Assembly (NCBI GenBank): GCA_020638285.1
Contig: JACKIV010000002.1
Coordinates: 352,693 to 416,692, forward strand
Source of the DNA: Rhodospirillales bacterium
Lineage (GTDB): Bacteria; Pseudomonadota; Alphaproteobacteria; Micavibrionales; Micavibrionaceae
Length of the DNA stretch: 64,000 nt
Direction of reading: 5' to 3'
Shown: positions 8,119-15,462 of the stretch, in pieces
How the letters are laid out: each line of letters starts with the position of its first letter
Numbering within the stretch: the first letter of the stretch is position 1
The notes under the pieces: generated by a model
The model's input: only the letters and a program-made list of their open reading frames with translations
Told to the model about the DNA's origin: nothing
The model's database searches: none
Position numbers and translations under genes: made by a program

Positions 8119-9409
8119 AGCGCTTGTTTTTCAAACTGCGGCGGCGGGCGCGTTTTTTCTCTCTGTTGTTGCGTTTTCGGGTGGGCTTGCGTCTTTTGCC
8201 TGGGTTGCAGCGGTTGCGGGGTTTGGTGCGCAGGGCATGGTGTTTGTCTGTCTAAAGCGCCTCCGTGTGGCAATCTTTCAAGCAGGGGCCATTTGTACGC
8301 GTCTGGCCGCCGGAGATTTTGAGGCGCGTCTGATTAACGTATCCGAGCGAGGCGATGTCGGGATTCTCCTTCATAAAATCAACGAGATGACGGACTACAT
8401 GGACGCCTTTATCCGCGAGGCGACCGCCTCGATGGATTATGTCAGCCGAAATCAGTATTTCCGCCGGATTCTGGAGCATGGGCTCCCTGGATCCTTGCGT
8501 ACCTCTGCCCGGACCATCAATGCGGCTACAGAGTCTGTTGCAAGGAAAATGCGCGATTTTTCGGAAATCGCCCATGCGCTTGAACGGGCGCTGGAGGAGG
8601 TTGTGTCCGGGATTCAGGACGATGTCCGGGCGCTTGAGAATGCGGCGGATGCGATGGGGCAGGCAGTGGCCATGGCGCGGGAAGAAGCCTCGGCGGCGGT
8701 TGCGGCATCGGAGCAAAACGCTCAGTCCGCCCAGACCATATCAGCCGCCTCCGAAGAAATGTCGATTTCCATTCGGGAGATCAGCGAACAGGTTACGCGG
8801 GCTTCGCATGGTGCGACCGAGACGGCCAATCACGCTACCCAGTCGGAGGTAACCGTTCAGAATCTCGTGACGATGGCGCGTAAAATCGCAGATGTTCTTG
8901 GAATTATTGAGGATATTGCGGCACAAACAAACCTTCTGGCTTTGAATGCGACGATTGAGGCCGCGCGGGCGGGCGATGCCGGGAAAGGATTTTCCGTTGT
9001 GGCCACAGAGGTCAAGCAACTCGCAGAGCAGACGGCCAAAGCCACGGTCGAAATTTCAGAGCAGATCAAGGCCATTCAGGGTGTGACCGAAGGTGTGGCG
9101 GAGGCGTTTTCCTCTATTCGGAGCCAGATCGGGATGGTCAACGAGGCCGCCACCACCGTTGCGGCGGCAATTGAAGAACAAACGGCGGCCTCTAAGGAGA
9201 TCGCCAGGGGGGCAGAGCAGTCTTCGACCGAAACGGTTAATGTCGCGCGCAATGTGGGCAGCATCGGCGATCAGATGGCTATGGTTGGCGAGGCAACGAA
9301 AGATGTTTCCAATGTTACCTCGCATCTTTCCGGTGAGACGACCCGCAAGATAACCGATATGAAGACAAGAATGGACGATTTTATGGCGGAATTGAAGAAA
9401 ATCGCCTGA
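8093..9409 (+). CDS. Methyl-accepting chemotaxis transducer (partner of the PAS protein)
   Basis: The 438-residue product has two hydrophobic segments (about residues 10-28 and 32-52) with no periplasmic ligand domain between them, then a HAMP-like linker. A cytoplasmic signalling domain follows, with the highly conserved hairpin tip IEDIAAQTNLLALNATIEAA (about residues 270-290) that contacts CheA and CheW. A stretch of Ala/Glu/Gln-rich heptads (about residues 180-240 and 330-390) could hold methylation sites. It begins 26 bases inside the preceding PAS gene. In Aer proteins the PAS, membrane, HAMP and signalling parts are one chain; here they are two. It probably receives the PAS signal at the membrane and controls the flagellar motor. 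Confidence 0.9.
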   Translation: MTNSSSLSRALVFQTAAAGAFFLSVVAFSGGLASFAWVAAVAGFGAQGMVFVCLKRLRVAIFQAGAICTRLAAGDFEARLINVSERGDVGILLHKINEMTDYMDAFIREATASMDYVSRNQYFRRILEHGLPGSLRTSARTINAATESVARKMRDFSEIAHALERALEEVVSGIQDDVRALENAADAMGQAVAMAREEASAAVAASEQNAQSAQTISAASEEMSISIREISEQVTRASHGATETANHATQSEVTVQNLVTMARKIADVLGIIEDIAAQTNLLALNATIEAARAGDAGKGFSVVATEVKQLAEQTAKATVEISEQIKAIQGVTEGVAEAFSSIRSQIGMVNEAATTVAAAIEEQTAASKEIARGAEQSSTETVNVARNVGSIGDQMAMVGEATKDVSNVTSHLSGETTRKITDMKTRMDDFMAELKKIA

Positions 9410-9480
9410 TGTTCTTCCTCTATTGAGAGGGGCTCGTCCATGGGTGGTTTTTTGCTCCGGGGACTGGTATAGAACGGGGT

Positions 9481-12300
9481 ATGACACAGACTATCCCGAT
9501 TGAAACGGCGGATTCGGAGCGTTCCGCCCCCCTCGCGTCGTCGCCTTTGATGCCCGATGTGCCGGTTTTATGCGCAGGGGCGCGGCAGGCGGCGCTGCTC
9601 ACCACGGACGGGGAGATCCGTCTTGTGGACCGGGATGATGTGCGGGGCGTCATTGGCTCTGCTCCTGTTTTGGTGTGCCATGCGCCGCAGACCCGGACTC
9701 GTCTGGGTCTTGATCTGGCTGCGGCTTTTGACGTTCTGGAGCTGTTTGCTTTTGTCCATCCCGGGCAGTTTTGTGTTCCAACCGTCTCTGGCCTCGCTCG
9801 TGCGTTGGGCTTGAGCGCGCCGGAGACGCTGTCTGATTATCCTTTGAGCCTGTACGAATCGGCCCGCAATCTTCTGGCCGATCTGCGCAAGGATTCCCTT
9901 ACCACCAAGGCCGATCCGCTTCAGATCGCCGCGGTGATGGGACTGAATGGCAAGGGCTGGCCGTGGACGCCTTATGTTTTTGCGACGTTTGGACGGACTT
10001 ACGATCCGGCGGAGCCCCTTTCGAGTCGCGCTGCGCTGGCCGTGTGGAAGCACATGCCGGAATGGGCCGAGCGCGCCCCTCCGCCTCCGCCCGGCCACCA
10101 CCCGGTCACGGAGGAAGAAAGCCGCGCCCGGCTCAAAAAGATGCTTGGCGGGCGAGGCGGTGCGTCGGAATCGCGGCTTTCCCAGCGTGATTACGCTTCG
10201 AAAGTCGCCTCTGCCTTTGCCGCCGTGGACGAGCCGGGCCATCCGCATGTGGTTCTGGCCGAGGCCGGAACGGGGACGGGCAAGACTTTGGGCTATCTGG
10301 CCCCCGCGACGGTCTGGGCCGAGAAAAACGAAGGCGCGGTGTGGATTTCGACCTATACCCGCAATCTGCAAAGACAGATTGAAAGCGAGCTTCACCGGCT
10401 TTACCCCGATCCGGTTTTGCGCGATTCGAAAGTCGTCGTTCGCAAGGGGCGCGAGAATTATCTGTGTCTGCTGAATTTTGAGGACATGGCGGCGGGGGCG
10501 GGTCTGGCGCGCACGCGGGCGCATGCGGTGGCCGCCGGGCTGATGGCGCGCTGGATTGCCGCCACGCGGGATGGAGATTTCACAGGACCGGATTTCCCGG
10601 CGTGGCTTGCGGGGTTGCTCGGGCGCGGGTGGACCACGGCCCTGTCGGATCGGCGCGGCGAGTGTCTGCATTCTGCATGCGAGCATTATCATCGCTGCTT
10701 TATCGAGCGCGCGGTCCGCAAAAGCCGCCATGCCGGAATCGTCGTGGCCAATCATGCGCTTGTCATGACCCAGACGGCGCAGGCCGGGGCGGATGCGTTG
10801 CTGCCGACGCGCTATGTGTTCGACGAAGGACACCATGTTTTCGACGCCGCCGATTCGGTTTTCGCCACGCATTTGAGCGGTCTTGAGTCCGTGGAGTTGC
10901 GCATCTGGCTTCTGGGCCGTGAGGCCAGCCGGGCGCGCCGCGCCAAGGGGCTGAAATGGCGTATTGAGGATCTTGTGGGGAGCGACCAGACGGCGGGGCA
11001 GGCGCTGGATGATGTGTTGCAGGCCGCGCAGGCTCTGCCTTCGGACGGGTGGGCGCGACGGATTCCGGCGGCGGCGGGGGTCGGTTCCGGCGAAGCGTTT
11101 CTGGCGCAGGTCTTTCGTCAGGTCATGGCGCGGGATGCGAACGCGGAAGGGTTCTATTCCCTTGAAACGGGACTTTTCCCGCCGACGCCGGATCTGCTTG
11201 AGGCCGCCCGAACGTTCGGGCGGGACCTGCGCGCGCTTCACAAGCCGATGAAAATTCTGGCGGCGCGGTTTTTGAGCCTGCTTGCCGACGGAGCGGAAAC
11301 CCTGTCCGAAGATACAAAAAAACGCCTGACGACGACGGCGCAGGGGCTGGATCGTCGCGCCCAGACCGTCGGGGTGTGGATCGAGATGCTGGAGTCCGTT
11401 GAGTCCGGAAAGACTCCGGCCGGGCTTGTGGACTGGCTGGCCATTGAACGCGTTGAGGGCGGAATGGTCGATGCCGGATTCTATCGGCACTGGATTGACC
11501 CCGGCGCGGCGTTTGCGGCGGCGATTCGATCTCAGGCGCAGGGAATGGCCTTTACCTCCGCCACATTGTGCGACTCCTCGGGCGATGTCGATGCCGACTG
11601 GCGCACGGCGTCCCTGCGGACGGGAAGTCACGGTTTGACTGACTCTCCGGTCACCTTGTCCGTTCCTTCGCCTTTTGACTATGCGGCGCTGACCCGCGTT
11701 TTTGTCGTCAAGGATCTGAACCGCGAAAATCCGGACGAGATCGCGGCTGCGTTTCGTTCATTATTTGAGATTTCGGGCGGGGGTGGAATGGGATTGTTCA
11801 CCGCTATTACGCGCCTGCGCGCCGTTCACAGCCGCATTGCAGAGCCGCTGGAGGAAAAGGCCATTCCGCTGTATGCCCAGCACGTGGACGACATGGATAC
11901 GGGGACGCTCGTCGATATTTTCCGGGACGATCGGCATGCGTGCTTGCTCGGGACGGATGCGCTGCGCGACGGGGTGGACGTGCCGGGGGATTCCTTGCGC
12001 CTGATCGTTTTTGACCGGGTGCCGTGGCCGCGCCCGGATATTTTGCACAAAGCCCGGCGCGAAGCCTTTGGCAAGGGCTCTTTTGATGATTCCATCACGC
12101 GGCTCAAACTCAAGCAGGCCTATGGGCGCCTGATTCGTCGGTCCACGGATCGGGGCGCGTTTGTGATGCTGGATTCGCGCTTTCCCTCGCGCCTGTCGAA
12201 CGCGTTTCCGGACGGGGTGCAGGTGGAGCGTCTAAGCCTGCCCGATGTTCTGGCGGAACTGCGCCGGTTTTTTTCAGGTGTGGAAGGGCGCGCCATGTAA
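9481..12300 (+). CDS. DinG/XPD-family ATP-dependent DNA helicase
   Basis: A 939-residue superfamily 2 helicase. Walker A is AEAGTGTGKT (about residue 260) and the DEAH-type motif is VFDEGHH (about residue 446). Motif VI is LKQAYGRLIRR (about residue 878), the arrangement of DinG and XPD. Cysteines near residues 328, 395, 400 and 406 (ENYLC, then GECLHSACEHYHRCF) are placed to bind the iron-sulfur cluster of this family. The N-terminal 230 residues precede the helicase core and resemble the exonuclease-like extension of alphaproteobacterial members, but no complete exonuclease motif is evident. Its likely role is unwinding DNA during repair or at R-loops. Its 3' end overlaps the convergent glpD by 27 bases. 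Confidence 0.9.
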   Translation: MTQTIPIETADSERSAPLASSPLMPDVPVLCAGARQAALLTTDGEIRLVDRDDVRGVIGSAPVLVCHAPQTRTRLGLDLAAAFDVLELFAFVHPGQFCVPTVSGLARALGLSAPETLSDYPLSLYESARNLLADLRKDSLTTKADPLQIAAVMGLNGKGWPWTPYVFATFGRTYDPAEPLSSRAALAVWKHMPEWAERAPPPPPGHHPVTEEESRARLKKMLGGRGGASESRLSQRDYASKVASAFAAVDEPGHPHVVLAEAGTGTGKTLGYLAPATVWAEKNEGAVWISTYTRNLQRQIESELHRLYPDPVLRDSKVVVRKGRENYLCLLNFEDMAAGAGLARTRAHAVAAGLMARWIAATRDGDFTGPDFPAWLAGLLGRGWTTALSDRRGECLHSACEHYHRCFIERAVRKSRHAGIVVANHALVMTQTAQAGADALLPTRYVFDEGHHVFDAADSVFATHLSGLESVELRIWLLGREASRARRAKGLKWRIEDLVGSDQTAGQALDDVLQAAQALPSDGWARRIPAAAGVGSGEAFLAQVFRQVMARDANAEGFYSLETGLFPPTPDLLEAARTFGRDLRALHKPMKILAARFLSLLADGAETLSEDTKKRLTTTAQGLDRRAQTVGVWIEMLESVESGKTPAGLVDWLAIERVEGGMVDAGFYRHWIDPGAAFAAAIRSQAQGMAFTSATLCDSSGDVDADWRTASLRTGSHGLTDSPVTLSVPSPFDYAALTRVFVVKDLNRENPDEIAAAFRSLFEISGGGGMGLFTAITRLRAVHSRIAEPLEEKAIPLYAQHVDDMDTGTLVDIFRDDRHACLLGTDALRDGVDVPGDSLRLIVFDRVPWPRPDILHKARREAFGKGSFDDSITRLKLKQAYGRLIRRSTDRGAFVMLDSRFPSRLSNAFPDGVQVERLSLPDVLAELRRFFSGVEGRAM

Positions 12301-13740
12301 GACTCCGCACTTTGTGCGCCGGAAGAGGATATCTTCGTCGGTTCTGGCGAATTCATGTTCGCGCAAGTAACGCACCTCGGCGTCATACAGATCGGGGGCA
12401 AGAGTGGCTTTTCCCAGATCCTCCAGCGTCTGCGTCCCGTCCAGAAAGCAGTCCATCCGCGTTCCGTAACTGCGCGCGTACCGCCACAGCAGGGGGGCAG
12501 GTAAAAAGGGATAAAGAGCGGCTTGGCGGTTCAAAAATCCTTCGAATCCACCCGGTCCGATGTCTCCGCCCGGCAGAGGCGGGCCGTTTGTCCAGGGCTG
12601 CGTTTCAGGGAACAGTCGTGCCAACGCCGATTCCGCCAGACGTCGATACGTGGTGAGTTTCCCGCCGAAGACGGACAGAATCTCCGGGCCGTCCCGTTCG
12701 TTCAGATGAAAGACATAATCCCGGCTGGCCTTGCGGGCCGCGCCATCTAGGGACGTCGCCAGAGGCCGCACGCCGCTGAAGGACCACGCAATATCCGAGG
12801 GTTTGACAATTCGTCCAAAGGCACGCAGGGCGGCGGCGCACAGATAATCGGTTTCTTCCTGTGAAATCCGCGCCGTACCCGGATCGCCGGAAAAGTCGCG
12901 CTCCGTTGTTCCCAGAAGGGTGAAATCTCCCAGAAACGGCAAGGCAAAGACAATCCGTCCATCCGGTTGCTGGAGGATATAGGCCTGTGCGCCGTCATGA
13001 AGCTTCGGGATAACGATATGGCTGCCTTGAACGCGGCGGACCGGCGGCGTGTCAGGGGCGATTCGCCCTATGGAGTCCAGAAAATCGCGCACCCATGGGC
13101 CCGTGGCGTTGACGATCTTTTCGGCGCTGAAGGTCAGAGTTTCGCCTTTTGTGGTTCTGGCGCGGACGGACCAGCCTTGCGCGCCGGTCAGAGGAGACAG
13201 GCCGATGCAGGCAGTCCGGGTCAGAATGCTTGCGCCGTGCCGGGCCGCATCCACCGCGTTCAGGACCACAAGGCGCGAATCATCCACCCAGCAATCCGGA
13301 TAGACAAATCCCGTATGAAATCCATGACTTAGCGGCGCGCCGTAAGGGTGCGCTGTCAGGTCGATCGCGCGGGATGCGGGAAGGCTGCGCGTTCCGGCCA
13401 TCCGGTCATACAGAAAAAGTCCCAGACGGATCATCCAGCGCGGGCGCATCGTGGGATCGCAGGGCAAAACAAAAGACAGCGGCCAGACGATGTGCGGGGC
13501 AATTTTGAGAAGAATTTCCCGTTCGGCAAGGGACTCACGCACCAGACGAATCTCAAAATTTTCCAGATATCTCAGCCCGCCATGGATCAGTTTGCTGCTG
13601 GCCGAGGATGTGGCGCAGGCCAGATCGCCTTTTTCGAGCAAAACAACACGTAGACCCCGCCCGGCGGCATCCCGCGCAATTCCGGCGCCGTTGATTCCGC
13701 CTCCTACGACGCACAGATCATAATCGCAAGCGGAAGGCAT
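12274..13740 (-). CDS. glpD: Aerobic glycerol-3-phosphate dehydrogenase
   Basis: This membrane-associated FAD enzyme oxidises sn-glycerol-3-phosphate to dihydroxyacetone phosphate and feeds electrons to quinone. The 488-residue chain opens with the dinucleotide-binding motif VVGGGINGAGIARDAAGRG. It continues with the family signature ATSSASSKLIHGGLRYLE and the FAD-oxidoreductase block VNATGPWVRD. A C-terminal GlpD cap domain contains GGKLTTYRRLAE. Length is in the usual range of about 500. The gene stands alone: no glpK or glpF is near, and its 3' end runs into the convergent helicase gene. The ydbL gene starts a separate leftward unit just upstream, 16 bases away, so glpD may be the last gene of that unit. 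Confidence 0.94.
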   Translation of the reverse strand: MPSACDYDLCVVGGGINGAGIARDAAGRGLRVVLLEKGDLACATSSASSKLIHGGLRYLENFEIRLVRESLAEREILLKIAPHIVWPLSFVLPCDPTMRPRWMIRLGLFLYDRMAGTRSLPASRAIDLTAHPYGAPLSHGFHTGFVYPDCWVDDSRLVVLNAVDAARHGASILTRTACIGLSPLTGAQGWSVRARTTKGETLTFSAEKIVNATGPWVRDFLDSIGRIAPDTPPVRRVQGSHIVIPKLHDGAQAYILQQPDGRIVFALPFLGDFTLLGTTERDFSGDPGTARISQEETDYLCAAALRAFGRIVKPSDIAWSFSGVRPLATSLDGAARKASRDYVFHLNERDGPEILSVFGGKLTTYRRLAESALARLFPETQPWTNGPPLPGGDIGPGGFEGFLNRQAALYPFLPAPLLWRYARSYGTRMDCFLDGTQTLEDLGKATLAPDLYDAEVRYLREHEFARTDEDILFRRTKCGVLHGAPFHT

Positions 13741-13756
13741 GAGTCCGGTTTTCTGT

Positions 13757-14101
13757 CTAGGGCGCCTTTTTCCACACCCCGTCCGGGGCCATGATAAACT
13801 GGCCGGAGGGGGTTTTTGAGATCAGGGATGCTCCTGCCACGGCCTGAACCTTCTCAGGCGTTGTATTTTGTTCCTGCGCGATGGCGCTGTAGGTGCTCAA
13901 ACGTTCGTCGTTGATTGTTTTCACCAGAGCCTGAACATCGGGCGCGCCGGGGGGCGAGACGATTCCAATCAGCCCGTCCGGGCGTTCGCCGACGAGTCCC
14001 TGAGCCTTGGCCGTTACCAGATCCACCGCGAAAGCGGGGCGAAAGGGCATTGCCAGAAGCGCAATCAGGACAAAAAAGGATGCAAAGGGCAGGCGCGTCA
14101 T
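13757..14101 (-). CDS. ydbL: YdbL family (DUF1318) periplasmic protein
   Basis: The 114-residue product has a signal peptide (hydrophobic residues about 6-24, ending FAVDLVTAKAQG) and the DUF1318 features: GLVGERPDGLIGIV, then VKTINDERLSTYSAIA and GQFIMAPDGVWKK. In E. coli, YdbL is a periplasmic partner that limits multimerisation of the lipoprotein YnbE, which joins with YdbH into a bridge between the two membranes for phospholipid transport. The start has GAAGGA 9 bases upstream. It lies 2 bases after the ynbE stop, so the two are an operon. No AsmA-like ydbH is adjacent, unlike in enterobacteria. Confidence 0.85.
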   Translation of the reverse strand: MTRLPFASFFVLIALLAMPFRPAFAVDLVTAKAQGLVGERPDGLIGIVSPPGAPDVQALVKTINDERLSTYSAIAQEQNTTPEKVQAVAGASLISKTPSGQFIMAPDGVWKKAP

Positions 14102-14103
14102 GA

Positions 14104-14349
14104 CTATTTTTCCTTCTTCGATGCAGGATTCCGGGCAACCGGAACGCCGAACAGGGCCGGGTTGGCGGCAAATTCATCCTCCAGATCGCGAGAGACACGG
14201 ACGCGGACGTCCTGCTCGATCTTGATGTTCATGTTGATCTGGATGGGTTTTTCCGGGGCCTCCAGCTTTACGGTCGGCGAACATCCCGGCATTCCCGCTG
14301 CGGCAAGAATGACCAGAAAACTCCACAAAAAAGCACCGCTCCGGGGCAT
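14104..14349 (-). CDS. ynbE: YnbE-like outer-membrane lipoprotein
   Basis: The 81-residue product has a hydrophobic leader and a lipobox-like MPGC, followed by a short PTVKLEAPEKPIQINMNIKI segment typical of YnbE. YnbE is the outer-membrane part of the YdbH-YnbE bridge. The ATG at 14349 was chosen because it places the lipobox correctly and has AGGGAGA about 8 bases upstream; a longer frame to 14409 would add 20 residues unlike a signal peptide. It is directly upstream of ydbL on the same strand. The missing ydbH may be elsewhere in the genome. Confidence 0.8.
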   Translation of the reverse strand: MPRSGAFLWSFLVILAAAGMPGCSPTVKLEAPEKPIQINMNIKIEQDVRVRVSRDLEDEFAANPALFGVPVARNPASKKEK

Positions 14350-14469
14350 CGGCGTATTCTCCCTGTACGGACATGGTATTAAGACACGGCGGTAGTGTAC
14401 GCCATTCATGACAGGCTTCCCACGAAAATATTTTTTGACAGAGGTCCGGGAGGTTGCAAGGATGCGCGC

Positions 14470-15462
14470 ATGACAGATTCTCCAGAATCTTTGTTCTCCT
14501 CTTTGCCTGTGGCGGTTCGTGAGTCGATCGCATCATCTGACGATCCGCATGATCCTGTGGCGCGTCAGTATCTGCCCGTTCCGGACGAGGGCCCTGTCTA
14601 TCCGGAAGAGCATCCGGATCCGATTGGTGACGAAGCGCACAGTCCGGTCAAGGGGATTGTCCACCGCTATCCGGACCGGGTTTTGCTCAAAATCGTAAGT
14701 GCGTGCGCTGTTTATTGCCGCTTCTGTTTCCGTAAGGAAATGGTCGGTGCGGGCAAAGGGCACCTGGGCGCTGCGGAGATCGATGCGGCCTTGAGCTATA
14801 TTCGGAGTGATCCCAATATATGGGAAGTCATTTTAACGGGCGGCGATCCGATGGTTTTATCTGCGCGGCGCATGAAAGATATTCTCACGTCCATCGAAAA
14901 GATTCCGCACGTCAGGATTTTGCGGATTCATACCCGTGTTCCCGTCGCCGCGCCTGATCGAATCACGTCTGATCTGGCTGCGGCCTTGATAACAGAAAAA
15001 CCTCTGTACCTGTCGATCCATGTCAATCATCTTCAGGAAATCACGCCAGCCGTTGAATCCGCGTTGGTGCGTTTGCACGATGCGGGGTGTGTCCTTCTTT
15101 CCCAGACGGTTTTGCTGCGCGGGGTCAATGACACGGTTGATGCGCTGGAGGCGCTTTTTCGGAAACTGGTGGCATTACGGGTTCGGCCTTATTATCTGCA
15201 TCATTGTGATCTTGCGCCCGGAACCGCGCATTTCCGGACATCGATCGTGCGGGGGCAGGCTCTGGCGGCGGCGTTGCGCGGGCGGGTTTCTGGCTTATGT
15301 CAGCCACATTATGTTATTGATATTCCTGGAGGGTTTGGAAAGGTAAATGCTGCCCCCTGTGCGATTCATCAAGACTCGGGTGGCGCATGGGCGGCCACGG
15401 ATCGATTTGGGGTTGAACATCCCTATCCGGATCGCGGGGAGGAGAAGATCAGAATTGTTTGA
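14470..15462 (+). CDS. KamA/EpmB-type radical SAM lysine 2,3-aminomutase homologue
   Basis: The 330-residue enzyme has the radical SAM cluster motif CAVYCRFCFRKE (cysteines 79, 83 and 86), an SAM-binding TGGDPM, and a C-terminal DIPGGFGK whose lysine (about residue 291) matches the PLP-binding lysine of lysine 2,3-aminomutase. Short members of this family either convert lysine to beta-lysine for metabolism or, as EpmB, prepare the beta-lysyl group placed on elongation factor P. No epmA or efp gene is close, so the substrate is not settled. The ATG at 14470 is preceded by AAGGA with 7-base spacing. The 5' region is divergent from ynbE. The 3' end overlaps the convergent DUF4175 gene by 14 bases. 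Confidence 0.85.
   Translation: MTDSPESLFSSLPVAVRESIASSDDPHDPVARQYLPVPDEGPVYPEEHPDPIGDEAHSPVKGIVHRYPDRVLLKIVSACAVYCRFCFRKEMVGAGKGHLGAAEIDAALSYIRSDPNIWEVILTGGDPMVLSARRMKDILTSIEKIPHVRILRIHTRVPVAAPDRITSDLAAALITEKPLYLSIHVNHLQEITPAVESALVRLHDAGCVLLSQTVLLRGVNDTVDALEALFRKLVALRVRPYYLHHCDLAPGTAHFRTSIVRGQALAAALRGRVSGLCQPHYVIDIPGGFGKVNAAPCAIHQDSGGAWAATDRFGVEHPYPDRGEEKIRIV

Noticed and set aside
9568..11631. A 687-residue open frame on the minus strand opposite the helicase gene
   Set aside because: It is the mirror of a strongly conserved coding frame in GC-rich DNA, rich in Arg/Gly/Pro, with no recognisable domain and no ribosome-binding site.
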